Assembly (NCBI RefSeq): GCF_007991615.1
Contig: NZ_BJYR01000009.1
Location: 124,001-188,000 of the forward strand
DNA from: Novosphingobium sediminis
Lineage (GTDB): Bacteria > Pseudomonadota > Alphaproteobacteria > Sphingomonadales > Sphingomonadaceae
DNA: 64,000 nt
Reading direction: 5' to 3'
Shown: positions 32,401-38,267 of the stretch, one piece after another
Layout of the letters: every line of letters begins with the position of its first letter
How positions within the stretch are numbered: the stretch's first letter is position 1
Position numbers and translations under genes: made by a program
Notes under the pieces: model-generated
What the model saw: the letters and a program-made list of their open reading frames with translations, nothing else
The model's database searches: none
What the model was told of the DNA's origin: nothing

Positions 32401-35400
32401 TGCGGGGGACGATACGTTCATCGCCTCGGGCGGCGCGGATATCTACCACGGCGATGCGGGAATTGACGTGGTCGATTACTCTGCCTCCACCAGCAGCGGC
32501 ATGCTGATCTACATGGACGGCGGCTTCGGCGGCACCGGCGATGCGGCGGGGGACCGGCTGTTCGATATCGAAACCGTGATCGGCTCGGCGCAGAACGACA
32601 CGATCATTGCCGCAGCCACCGGCTCGACCATCCTTGCAGGGAGCGGCAACGATACGCTGACCGGCGCGGACGGCGCGGACGTGCTCGATGGCGGCGCGGG
32701 GGATGACACCATCGTCACCGGTCTCGGCGCCGATCAGGTCACGGGCGGATCGGGCACCGACATTGTCGATTACCGCAATTCGAACGCCGCGATCACGGTC
32801 ACCAACAATGGTTCGGCGGGTTCCGGCGGCTGGGCTGCGGGCGATGTCCTGTCCGCCGTCGAGGTGATCTACGGCTCGCTCAACTATGGCGATACGCTGC
32901 GCGGCGGCACAACTGCGGCCACCGCGCTCTATGGCTGGGGCGGCAACGATACCTTCGTCTCGTTCGGCCAGGCAGACAGCATCGACGGCGGCACCGGCAG
33001 CGATACGGTCGATTATTCGGCCAGCCTTACCGGCGTGACCGTGCGGCTGGACGGCACGGCCTCCAGCGGCGGCGATGCGGAGGGCGATACGATCACCGGC
33101 GTCGAACGCGTGATCGGCTCGGCATTGGCCGATACGCTGATCGGGGCGGGCTTCAACGAGACGCTGCTCGGCGGAGATGGCGACGATACGCTGGTCGGAG
33201 GGGCCGGGGCGGATACGCTCGACGGCGGCAACGGCTTCGACACGGCGGACTATTCCAACGCAGGCGGTGTGATCGTGCGCATGGACGGCACGGCGGGCAG
33301 CGCGGGCGAGGCCAATGGCGATGTGCTGCTCAACGTTGAACGCGTGATCGGCTCGGCGCTGTCCGATGTGATCTATGGCTCCGCGAACGCCGATACGATC
33401 TTCGGCGGCGGCGGCGATGATGTGCTCGCACCGGGGCTCGGCGCCGATACGCTCGATGGCGGCGCGGGCACCGATACGGTGGACTATACGAGCTCCGCCA
33501 GCGCGCTGACGGTGAACGTCACCAATGCCGCGCTCTCCACCGGGCTGGCGCAAGGCGATACCTTTGCGAACATCGAGGTATGGTCGCTTTCTGCCTTCAA
33601 CGACAGCTTCATCGGCGCTGCCGGCGCGGAAACCGTCTACGGCAATGATGGCAACGACACGCTCGATACCGGTGCGGGGAATGACACGCTCTACGGCGGC
33701 AACGGCAACGATACGCTGATCGGCGGCACCGGCACCAACAACACCGGCGGCGATGCGGATGGCGATTTCTTCGTTCCCGGCACGGTCGAGAACGCCATTG
33801 GTTCGGCCTTCGACGATACGATCACCGGCAGCGCGGGTGTGAACACCCTCCGGGGCGGCGCCGGCAACGATGTGATCCTCGGCGGCGCCGGAGCAGACGT
33901 GATGGATGGCGGCACCGGCACCGATACCGTCAGCTATCTCGGCGCGGCGGTCGGCGTCACCGTCAGCCTCCTCACCGGCACGGCGAGCGGCGGCGATGCG
34001 GCGGGTGATACGCTCACCGGGTTCGAGAACATCCAGGGCGGCAACGGCGCCGATACGCTGACGGGCGATGCGAATGCCAACACGATCTGGGGCAGCTTCG
34101 GCAACGATACCATCCAGGGCGGTGCGGGGGCCGATACGCTCTATGGCGACGACGGCGACGATACCATCGACGGCGGCGCGGGGGCCGATGTGCTCGATGG
34201 TGGCAACGGCGCCAACACGCTGAGCTATGCTTCCGCCGCATCGGCGGTCGCCGCCAGCCTAGCGACGGGCACCGGCACGCTCGGCGAGGCGCAGGGCGAT
34301 ACCTTCACCAACTTCGTCAACCTGATCGGCTCAGGCTTCAACGATACGCTTGTCGGCAGCAATGGCGGCAACACGATCCGCGGCGGCGCCGGTGATGATA
34401 GCATCGATGGCGGCGCCGGGAGCGACGCGCTCTATGGCGATGCCGGCAACGACACGTTCCTCGGCGGCAGCGGCTTCGATTTCATGGATGGCGGTGCGGG
34501 CACCGATACCGTCGATTATTCGGGTGCCGGCAGTTCGGTAACGGCGGATCTCAATGCCGGCAGCGGCACGGCCGGCGATGCGCTCGGCGATACTTATGTC
34601 GCCATCGAGAACCTCACCGGCTCGGCCTTTGGCGACGTGCTTCAGGGCAATGCATCGAACAATGTGCTCAGCGGCGGCGATGGCAACGATGGCCTCGTCG
34701 GCCTTGGCGGGAATGACATCATTCTCGGCGGCAATGGCAACGATACGATTTCCGGCGGTTCCGGCGCCGATGCGCTCGATGGCGGCGCGGGCGTCAACAC
34801 GCTGTTTTTCGGCACCAACGCCAGCTTCCCCAACAGCGTCGCCGTGACCACCGGTGTCACCATCAATCTCGACGGTGTCACGCTCGGCGTGGGCGGCGAT
34901 GCGGCGGGCGATACCTACAAGAACTTCCAGATCATCTATCTCACCAACCAGAACGACAGCGTGACCGGCACTGCCGCCGATGAATGGTTCCGCGGTCTTG
35001 GCGGTGCGGATGCGATCAACGGCGGCGCGGGCACCGATACCGTCAGCTACTACGGCTCGGGCGCGGTCACCGTCGGGCTTGATGGCACCGCGGGCAGCGG
35101 CAACGAGGCGCAGGGCGACGTTCTCACCAACATCGAGATACTGCAGGGCACCCAGTTCGACGACACGCTCTGGGGCGGCTCCGGCGACAACACGATCTAC
35201 GGCATGGAAGGCAACGATACGCTGCGCGGCGATGCCGGCGCCGACTTGCTCGATGGCGGCACAGGTTCGGACACCGTCAGCTATGCGAGCTCTGCATCCG
35301 GCGTCATCGCCAGCCTGCTGGCCGGTAGTGGCAGCGCCGGTGATGCGGCAGGCGATGCCTATGTCAGCATCGAGAACCTCACCGGCTCGGGCAGCGCCGA

Positions 35401-37309
35401 CACGCTGATCGGCGATGCTGGTGCCAACGTGCTGAGCGGCGGCGCGGGCGATGATTTCCTGCGCGGCGGGGCCGGCGCCGATACGCTGAGCGGCGGCAAC
35501 GGCTTCGACACGGCCGACTATTCGGATTCCACCGCCGCCGTCTCGGTCTATCTCGATGGCACCTCGGCCAACGGGGGCTTCGCGCAGGGCGATGTGCTGA
35601 CCTCGGTCGAAGGGCTGATCGGCTCGTCCTTCAACGATACGCTGGTCGGCTCGAATTCGAACGAGACCATCAGCGGCGGCGACGGCGATGATACGATCAG
35701 CGGGTTCGTCGGCGATGACACGCTGAACGGCGGAAATGGCAACGACTTCATCGACGGCGGCACCGGGGCCGACACCGTGGACGGCGGTGCAGGCACCGAT
35801 ACGTTCACTTATGCCAATTCGACCGGCGGGGTGACCGCGTATCTCGATGGCACCGCCGGTAGCGGCAACGAGGCCACCGGTGACCGCATCACCGGCGTCG
35901 AGATCCTCATCGGCTCCGCTTTCGACGATACGCTGTGGGGCACCGCGGGTGCGGACACGTTGCAGGGCGGCAATGGCAACGACGTGCTGGTCGGCGGCGC
36001 GGGGGCAGATGTGCTCGATGGCGGCGCGGGGGCGGACAGCGTCTCCTTCGCCAATTCCGCCAGCGCGATCATCGCAAGTTTCGCCAGCGGCAGCCTCGTC
36101 GTCGCGGCGTCCGATGCGGTGGGTGACAGCTACATCTCGATCGAAGGCGTCGTCGGCTCCGCGCTGGACGATACCCTGCGCGGCGGGGCGGGTATAGAAC
36201 TGCTCGATGGCGGCCTCGGCGATGATACGCTCTACGGCAGCGCCGGTGCCGATACGCTCATCGGCGGCGGCGGGTTCGATACGATCGACTACTCCGCCTC
36301 CGCTTCGGCGATCACCGCCCGGCTCGATGGCACGGCGTCCGGCGGCGGTGACGCAGCGGGCGATCTGCTCTCGGGCATCGAGCAAGTGATCGGCACCTCG
36401 CTCGCGGATACCTTCCTCGGTTCCGGCGCCGACGAAACCTTCCGCGGCGGCGGCGGTGACGACACGATGACCGGCGGCGCGGGCAACGACACGCTCTATG
36501 GCGAGGCGGGCAACGATCTGCTGAACGGCGGCCTCGGCAGCGACCTGCTCGATGGCGGCGCGGGCACCGATACGGCGACTTATGCCAATTCCACGCTCGG
36601 CGTTGCAGCCAACCTTGCGGATAGCTCGTTCAACACCAACGAGGCGGCGGGCGATAGCTATGCCAGCATCGAGAACCTGATCGGCTCGGCCTTCAATGAC
36701 CGGCTTACCGGTGACGGCGCCAACAACGTGCTCGATGGCGGCGCAGGCAACGATCGGCTCGCGGGCGGCGCGGGCGCAGACAGCCTGATCGGCGGCGCCG
36801 GAACCGATATCGCCGATTACTCGCAATCGGGCAGCGCGGTGGCCTTGTCACTCGGCGGCGGCGGCGCGGGGACCGGCACCGGCAGCGCGGGCGATGCTGC
36901 GGGCGATACCCTGTCCGGCATCGAAAGCGTGATCGGTTCCAGCTTCGCCGATAGCTTCACGCTGATCCTCGGCGCGGGCTTCAGCGTGGATGGCGGGGCG
37001 GGCAGCGATACGGTCGCGCTCGCCGCCAATGCCGGCACGGTCGATTCCGCGCAGCTCGCCGGAGTGCTCAGCCGGGTCGAGACGATAGACTTCACCGCCA
37101 GCGGCACCAACGCCAGCCTCACGGTCGATGCCAGCTTCATCCAGAGCGTCACCGGCGCGGGCAACGCCTCGCACCTGACGGTCGATTTCGATGCAGGCGA
37201 TACGCTGCAGATCGGCAGCGGGGCATTCTATACCCAGAGCGGGAACGACTACGCCTTCTACAGCGACAGCAGCCTGACGACGACCGTGGCGCAGCTTTCG
37301 GTGATCTGA
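17453..37309 (+). CDS. Giant RTX-repeat protein, type I secretion substrate, 6,618 residues
   Basis: One uninterrupted frame of 19,857 bases; the product is roughly 0.6 MDa. The N-terminal part (residues 1–450) is non-repetitive: a beta-rich segment at about 40–115 (VVLVFTDGTRIIIPGMALAA), a charged Ala/Lys/Gln linker, then a globular-looking region at about 240–445. Residues 445–6,520 are about 69 composite repeats (average 88 residues). Each combines RTX nonapeptides (GGxGxDxLx, calcium-binding) with a block of the form DTADYSASxxGVTVxLDG, GGDAxGDxLxxIExVxGSAFAD. The last hundred or so residues carry no RTX motif and end VAQLSVI, as expected of an uncleaved C-terminal type I secretion signal. 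No cysteine was noticed. It should fold on meeting extracellular calcium. A surface adhesin or biofilm-matrix role is inference; an S-layer-like coat is an alternative. Confidence 0.93.
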   Translation: MVKIVRAKSGSTGQPLGGKGPPHLAPEAEGAQAAVAKQDLGAAKVVQLDADDKARLGVKYAPFKVEIADVDVVLVFTDGTRIIIPGMALAAFSGRKPIIVFADKEFSADETVGMVGEINPQNPNLELHLSSADATKPTEAKQPAGAVQPEDSAQAQADAAAKQEKQHKSDMTGKALTEKISDSPPQTATSPGVQSPRSATPAPEDALGPAGIGKLVPKLTFTLYNSEGVTRSTENGETVIKGDTGGPGSAKDAAFAAQSAPESIEGTAGSDVLYADDPTHAPQGSSLRVLHVVAEVPAKGLQLLQVLIPSLPPGYGIVNGTLTDKGWLVTIDQGKIEKLTTTTDPATGKTVPIPASQSHFAFDVQLTYKLPSTIAEAAANGFKDEFYFPVLLGLSADGKTSSYSVSVSTHFGIKDVVDQAGMTVKDPVTGEPIYVLFANPPGTNINAGAGDDHVGAGAGADKIDGGTGFDVADYHLSGEGVDANLATGKGKGGAAEGDTYVNVEGLVGSNFNDRLTGDAGDNTLIGGKGADVLDGGAGTDTADYSGAFDGAPAGAKGVEVFFDGTPSRGGEAEGDTLFSIEHLIATGRNDIIHGGAADEWTEGGAGDDVMTGSAGADRFDGGAGVDTLDYSGSATGVDARLDGTAGKGGDAEGDTAFGVENITGSAFDDVLTGDAGDNVLTGGAGADRIDGAGGIDTVDFSTSAVAVEVYLDGRASHGGDAEGDTYANIEVLKGSAFDDHLVGGKGDETLQGGAGDDVIEGGFGSDLLDGGAGFDIASYAGSSAGVRVALDGALRDGGDAVGDRFISIEGLEGSAFADTLLGSAGSDLLRGLGGDDILAGLGGADTIDGSDGFDTADYSASRFGVTVRLDGMLSEGGDAEGDRLTNIEKVVGSARDDTLIGAGGDDTLVGGDGNDTLSGGAGADTLLGGTGYDTADYSGSGAGISVALDGTAGVGGDAAGDVLRGIEALTGSAFADRLGGDAGDNTLSGKGGDDTLTGDLGADTLIGGDGFDTADYSAAGGAVTVRLDGNASSGDIAEGDRLSGIERLVGGAYADTLIGDSGDNALEGGAGDDTLRGGLGADRLAGGSGQDTADYSDSNTAVQVNLAANTGLGGSAAGDSFSSIENVSGSAYADRLIGDAGANRLSGGASDDLLAGGGGADLLQGGEGFDTADYGASGEAVTVALDGSAGSGGDAAGDQLEGIEALTGSAFADRLSGNDSANTLNGGAGDDVLAGLGGADRLIGGDGFDTADYSASATGVAVGNDGSVGLGGDAQGDTLTGIERVLGSSFDDRLTGGAGVDTLDGGAGNDRLDGGSGADTLIGGLGIDIVDYGRSEAGVNAGLDGGANSGGDAGGDQFSGVEGISGSAFGDILRGSGDADVLLGQGGNDTIYGSAGADILDGGAGADVADYSASSAGVRVDLALGSASGGDADGDTLTGIEGVIGTAFADTLDGSAGNDTLIGGTGDDVIEGRGGADMLDGGAGFDTASYEDSRSRISLTLDGSAGQGGDAEGDSVTGFERILGSAYDDTITGVGAAETLEGGGGDDRLFGAGGDDTLRGDAGDDMLNGGAGADVLEGGAGFDTADYSASSAAVTVNLGSGTGAGGDAEGDQLSGIESVQGSAFDDQLTGTASADRLIGGDGNDMLSGAAGDDTLLGGAGDDVIDGGTGADVIDGGGGYDRADYSLSGSGVSVYLDGTTGFGGTATGDTLAGIEEVIGSGYDDRLTGAGADETLRGGGGNDVLTGRGGADVLDGGAGIDTADYSTSALGVAVDLAAGTGTGGDAEGDTLISIEHLIGSSGADRLYGAASDDTIEGGAGDDLLAGRDGADILLGGAGNDIIDGGAGADTLEGGAGFDTVDYSGSSEGIVAGLGGSIGIGGDAAGDTLTGIERLVGSAFDDRLLGSINDDTLEGGAGSDTLIGGEGNDTLRGGAGDDILDGGAGADRIEGGDGIDTVDYGTSAQAVTVRLDGTVSTGGSAEGDQLLGIENLTGSAYDDTLIGDAAAETISGGAGDDTIIGGADDDRLLGGSGDDVLTGGLGADVIDGGSGINTASYAGAASGVAVDLSGALGTGGEAAGDSLTGIQRLIGSAYADNLGGGAGSETILAGAGDDVLRGSAGADMLDGGSGTDEVDYSASDGGVTVMLDGSIGVGGDAAGDQLTSIEGVIGSSLDDRLTGNSAANLLDGGAGNDVLKGAGGDDTLRGGAGNDLLDGGAGSDLIDGGDGSDTVDYSGSTSGVSVSVDGSVSTGGSAEGDRLLNVENLIGSDYADTLRGTVADDSLFGGAGDDVLTGRGGADLLYGGTGFDTADYSDASGGVAVSLAAGRGTAGDAAGDRLDSIERLVGSAFADQLTGSSQADTLEGGAGNDVLAGLGGDDTILGGAGDDMIDGGAGADAIDGGAGHDTVDYSASLVGVNVTLAGGASASGLAEGDVLTSIEEVIGSADADVITGSAADEVLHSEGGDDILRGGGGADVLDGGSGIDTADFSRAAGGVTLSLLTGGTGGDAAGDSFVSIEIVEGSEFDDSIAGSAADDVLRGRGGNDLLDGGAGADVLDGGAGNDVLRGGAGADLLLGGAGSDTADYSTSAAGIAINLDGSLSAGGDAQGDTLSSIENAIGSAFDDTIIGASQGEVLDGGAGNDVLSGQGGSDTLLGGAGDDILAGGVGADLLDGGDGFDTASYADSAAGVIVRLDGGPNGSLASGGDAEGDMLTSIEGVIGSAQNDTIIGGAADDRLDGGAGDDVLVGGAGNDVLLGGSGDDELTGGLGADVIDGGTGINTASYAGAASGVAVDLSGAAGTGGEATGDQLTAISRLIGSAFADTLGGGSGSEAILAGGGDDTLLGSAGNDLLDGGSGFDTVSYAGSGAAVTAYLDGRGGSGGDAAGDVLIDIEGLVGSAFDDQLSGSDNADRIDGGAGNDTLYGGGGNDVLLGGAGNDVIVGGDGADAIDGGLGNDTASYASSTSGVTIALDGSVGADGAAGDTLTSIEVLVGSIYYDRLGGGSGSETIRAGDGDDTLVGSLGADTLVGGDGTDTADYSGSTGAISAALDGRIGSGGFAAGDVLSGIERLVGSAYGDTLGGGIGSETLDGGAGDDTLTGSIGADVLIGGTGFDTADYAASASGVAIAADGSVGSSGDAAGDTLSGIERVVGSAFADTLGGSAGADTLEGGAGDDVLSGGAGDDTLLGGAGDDAIIGGSGADVIDGGTGFDRLSYATSAAAIQLNLASGLGSGGDAAGDRVSGIEQVEGSDFDDTITGAAADEVLLGGAGNDTLSGGAGSDTLAGGIGDDLLAGGAGADVLDGGAGFDSADYSASTAAVQITLDGSTATGGDAEGDSLTGIERVVGTAFGDVIIGGSAAETLEGGGGNDTLTGGGGGDTLLGGAGDDLLRGGAGADVLSGGDGFDTADYGTSDAAVQIVLDGSPASGGDAQGDVLIGIERVNGSAFDDMLTGSASAETLSGGAGDDTLVGLAGDDALLGGSGDDLLDGGAGADRIDGGSGFDTVTYAASLAGVTASLGGTAGIGGDAAGDTITNVEVLRGSAFADTLIGRSGAETLYGDAGDDTLVGTAGSDMLDGGAGFDTADYSASAAGVTVNLDGTVSSGGDAAGDMLTDIERVVGSAQADSLRGADGNDTLEGGGGNDTLLGGAGADTLLGQEGDDTLVGGLGADVLDGGAGTDTVDYSASASGVNAGLDGGANTGGDAAGDVIANAEVLIGSALGDTLRGGTGADSLLGGAGDDVLKGSAGADVLDGGAGLDMADYSASSAGVTVNLANGTGTGGDAQGDVLTSIEMVVGSAQADRLTGSNNADVLLGGGGNDVLLGGLGDDTLSGGTGNDTLTGGAGSDVLDGGAGTDTADYSGSIQAVRVALDGSTGSGGDAEGDVLTGIEIVIGSAQGDTLIGADADETLQGGAGDDTLIGGGGADALVGGDGFDTADYSAASAAVAVALDGSAGTAGDATGDTLSTIERLIGSSADDTLGGSAGDDTILGGDGADIISGGAGNDTLFGGTGDDKLIGGAGADALDGGAGFDTASYAGSASAVTVTLGGAAGSRGDAAGDTLVSIEQLIGSAFDDRLTGSAANETFRAGAGNDVVTGGDGDDELFGEAGDDTLIGGTGADLLDGGLGTDTVSYATSLSAVTINLDGTASVGGDADGDVILNVERVIGSGFNDVFNGSANADQIDGGAGDDLFNASAGVDLLTGGAGFDTADYSAGTAAVTVRMDGAASSGGLAEGDVLSGIEQVIGTAFADTVVGSSAADTILGGDGDDTLSGGAGADSLSGGNGDDTLIGGTGADALDGGAGFDTADYSGAASAVAVRMDGVSGTLGDGLGDVLTGIERVVGSAYADSLLGSAAADVIEGGAGDDAIQGAAGDDTLSGGSGNDTLEGGLGADQIDGGLGADIADYANSASGVTIATDGSTGSGGDAAGDVLTGIETIRGSTFADMLGGSAGADTLLGQSGDDVLAGLGGADVLSGGEGFDTADYAASTGAVTVDLAAGTGTTGDAAGDTLSSIERVVGSAFADRLTGSANADVLEGGAGDDRLDGGAGADTLLGGAGDDTLIGGTGSDVLDGGTGFDTADYTASTQGVTVYNNGVDPGSGGAATGDVLIGIERVLGSAFADVLVGGSAAETLIAGDGNDVIEGGAGADAIDGGAGSDTASYEHAAAAVTVSLAAGGGNGSGSAGEAAGDVLTGIERLLGSDYGDTLIGGAAVDTLEGGAGDDLLVAGAGIDTMIGGTGNDTADYSGAAAGIAIALDGSAGSGDIAAGDRLTGIEGVIGSAYADTITGTFSNDTLSGGGGNDVLSGGSGADMLLGGAGDDLLSGDGGADVLDGGAGTDTVSYAGSVSGVAVDLAAGTATGGDAQGDTFVSVERFTGSRGSDTFIGGTGDDWFDGFDGNDTLSGGGGNDTLLGGIGDDTLSGGAGADTIDGGAGSDTADYSASSSGVTIRTGGASSGGDAEGDTLANIERVVGSAFADRFEGRSADEEFVGGAGDDTFIASGGADIYHGDAGIDVVDYSASTSSGMLIYMDGGFGGTGDAAGDRLFDIETVIGSAQNDTIIAAATGSTILAGSGNDTLTGADGADVLDGGAGDDTIVTGLGADQVTGGSGTDIVDYRNSNAAITVTNNGSAGSGGWAAGDVLSAVEVIYGSLNYGDTLRGGTTAATALYGWGGNDTFVSFGQADSIDGGTGSDTVDYSASLTGVTVRLDGTASSGGDAEGDTITGVERVIGSALADTLIGAGFNETLLGGDGDDTLVGGAGADTLDGGNGFDTADYSNAGGVIVRMDGTAGSAGEANGDVLLNVERVIGSALSDVIYGSANADTIFGGGGDDVLAPGLGADTLDGGAGTDTVDYTSSASALTVNVTNAALSTGLAQGDTFANIEVWSLSAFNDSFIGAAGAETVYGNDGNDTLDTGAGNDTLYGGNGNDTLIGGTGTNNTGGDADGDFFVPGTVENAIGSAFDDTITGSAGVNTLRGGAGNDVILGGAGADVMDGGTGTDTVSYLGAAVGVTVSLLTGTASGGDAAGDTLTGFENIQGGNGADTLTGDANANTIWGSFGNDTIQGGAGADTLYGDDGDDTIDGGAGADVLDGGNGANTLSYASAASAVAASLATGTGTLGEAQGDTFTNFVNLIGSGFNDTLVGSNGGNTIRGGAGDDSIDGGAGSDALYGDAGNDTFLGGSGFDFMDGGAGTDTVDYSGAGSSVTADLNAGSGTAGDALGDTYVAIENLTGSAFGDVLQGNASNNVLSGGDGNDGLVGLGGNDIILGGNGNDTISGGSGADALDGGAGVNTLFFGTNASFPNSVAVTTGVTINLDGVTLGVGGDAAGDTYKNFQIIYLTNQNDSVTGTAADEWFRGLGGADAINGGAGTDTVSYYGSGAVTVGLDGTAGSGNEAQGDVLTNIEILQGTQFDDTLWGGSGDNTIYGMEGNDTLRGDAGADLLDGGTGSDTVSYASSASGVIASLLAGSGSAGDAAGDAYVSIENLTGSGSADTLIGDAGANVLSGGAGDDFLRGGAGADTLSGGNGFDTADYSDSTAAVSVYLDGTSANGGFAQGDVLTSVEGLIGSSFNDTLVGSNSNETISGGDGDDTISGFVGDDTLNGGNGNDFIDGGTGADTVDGGAGTDTFTYANSTGGVTAYLDGTAGSGNEATGDRITGVEILIGSAFDDTLWGTAGADTLQGGNGNDVLVGGAGADVLDGGAGADSVSFANSASAIIASFASGSLVVAASDAVGDSYISIEGVVGSALDDTLRGGAGIELLDGGLGDDTLYGSAGADTLIGGGGFDTIDYSASASAITARLDGTASGGGDAAGDLLSGIEQVIGTSLADTFLGSGADETFRGGGGDDTMTGGAGNDTLYGEAGNDLLNGGLGSDLLDGGAGTDTATYANSTLGVAANLADSSFNTNEAAGDSYASIENLIGSAFNDRLTGDGANNVLDGGAGNDRLAGGAGADSLIGGAGTDIADYSQSGSAVALSLGGGGAGTGTGSAGDAAGDTLSGIESVIGSSFADSFTLILGAGFSVDGGAGSDTVALAANAGTVDSAQLAGVLSRVETIDFTASGTNASLTVDASFIQSVTGAGNASHLTVDFDAGDTLQIGSGAFYTQSGNDYAFYSDSSLTTTVAQLSVI
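18782..37016 (+). repeat. About 69 tandem composite RTX repeats within the giant gene
   Basis: Units average about 264 bases. Counting the (D/S)Y(S/A) strand block by eye gives 69, plus one degenerate unit at about 33720–33830. Units differ in how many nonapeptides precede the strand block. Early and middle units mostly read DTADYS. From about 33.9 kb onward many read DTVSYA/NTLSY and are more divergent, with longer spacers. Units near 23.56 kb and 25.74 kb are nearly identical, which suggests recent duplication or gene conversion. Confidence 0.9.
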
Positions 37310-37435
37310 GGTGCAGGTTTCAGGGCTGGGGACGCCCGCCATCCGTTTTGTGCAAGGGTGCCTTGCGGGCCGGGCGGCTGGTCGCCCGCCGCGGCAAAGC
37401 TAAAACAGGTCCAACACCGCATGAAGGTTCCGCAC

Positions 37436-38032
37436 ATGACAGACCCTACCGATCACGCCTTCTCACCCTCGGTAAAGGCCGCGCAGATCCGCAAGGGTTC
37501 GCGCCGCCACTATGCCGGGATGATGATGGCGGACCGGGTGGATGCCCGTCTTGCCGCCTTCATTGCAGAAGTGCGCAGCTTCTACCTCGGCACTGCAAGC
37601 GCAGATGGCCAGCCCTATATCCAGCATCGCGGCGGCCCCAAGGGCTTCCTCAAGGTGCTCGATGACCAGCGCCTCGGCTTCGCCGATTTTCGCGGCAACC
37701 TGCAGTACATCACCACCGGCAATGCGGCGGAAAACCGCAAGGCGTTCATCTTCCTGATGGATTACGCGCACCGCCAGCGGATCAAGATCTGGGGCGAGCT
37801 CGATGTGATCGAAGGCGATGCCGAACTCAACGCGGCGCTCGCCATGCCCGGTTATCGCGGCGTTCCCGAACAGGCGATGGTCTTCACGATCACCGCGTGG
37901 GACATCAATTGCCCGCAGCACATCCCGCAATTGCTGCACGCAGAAGATGTCGCCGCAGCGCTCGCCACGCGCGACGAGCGGATCGCCGCGCTCGAAGCAC
38001 AGCTCGCCGCCCTTTCAAAAAATGGAACATAG
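37436..38032 (+). CDS. Pyridoxamine 5'-phosphate oxidase family (split-barrel flavin-binding) protein
   Basis: 198 residues from the ATG at 37436 (AAGG upstream; an in-frame ATG at 37421 is the alternative). The core [20 protein letters not shown], then [20 protein letters not shown] and [14 protein letters not shown], is the split beta-barrel pattern of PNPOx-like FMN or F420 proteins, close to the predicted flavin-nucleotide-binding group. The C-terminus is a short coiled-coil heptad ([17 protein letters not shown]). Not a true PdxH, whose substrate-binding residues are not apparent. It stands alone 126 bases after the giant gene and need not belong to that locus. Confidence 0.75.
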   Translation: MTDPTDHAFSPSVKAAQIRKGSRRHYAGMMMADRVDARLAAFIAEVRSFYLGTASADGQPYIQHRGGPKGFLKVLDDQRLGFADFRGNLQYITTGNAAENRKAFIFLMDYAHRQRIKIWGELDVIEGDAELNAALAMPGYRGVPEQAMVFTITAWDINCPQHIPQLLHAEDVAAALATRDERIAALEAQLAALSKNGT

Positions 38033-38165
38033 CGTTGCAGTTTATCCCTCTACCAAAGCTAAGTCCCAATACCTACATAGAGTGAGCAGCCGCCGGTTCC
38101 CCCCCCCTCCCTTCCCGGCGGCCCCTAGCGCTCTGGCGGCACATCCCTGGCCGCGCAGAGCCCCA

Positions 38166-38224
38166 GCACCCGGGCGGGAGCCATCCCCCCCCCGCATTCC
38201 TGCCCGGGTGCCACCCTTTTTATT
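38166..38224 (+). terminator. Hairpin with T-run before the DUF1348 gene
   Basis: GCACCCGGGC at 38166–38175 pairs perfectly with GCCCGGGTGC at 38202–38211 around a 26-base loop, followed by CACCCTTTTTATT. It could terminate transcription from the flavin-type gene 134 bases upstream. Because it ends about 45 bases before the next start it could also act as a leader hairpin. The loop contains a run of nine C, and another run of nine C lies at about 38099–38107. Confidence 0.5.
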
Positions 38225-38267
38225 CGGTTCTACCGATCCTCTCCCAGCCTCATGGAAAGGCCCTGTC

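Noticed and set aside
19000..37000. Very long open frames on the minus strand and in other frames opposite the giant RTX gene (for example 22250–24823 and 30239–33553)
   Set aside because: GC-rich, strictly periodic coding sequence keeps stops out of other frames. The translations are Ala/Arg/Gly-rich with no domains, while the plus frame shows perfect RTX motifs.
18782..37016. Periodic repeats that could suggest CRISPR or satellite DNA
   Set aside because: The period is about 264 bases with protein-level conservation and varied codons. There are no short identical repeats with unique spacers.
8715..37309. LapD/LapG-type retention control for the giant protein
   Set aside because: No bacterial transglutaminase-like cysteine protease or GGDEF/EAL membrane receptor is present in the window.
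37371..37388. CGGGCG…CGCCCG hairpin after the giant gene as its terminator
   Set aside because: Only six pairs and no T-run. I could not find a convincing terminator for the giant gene.
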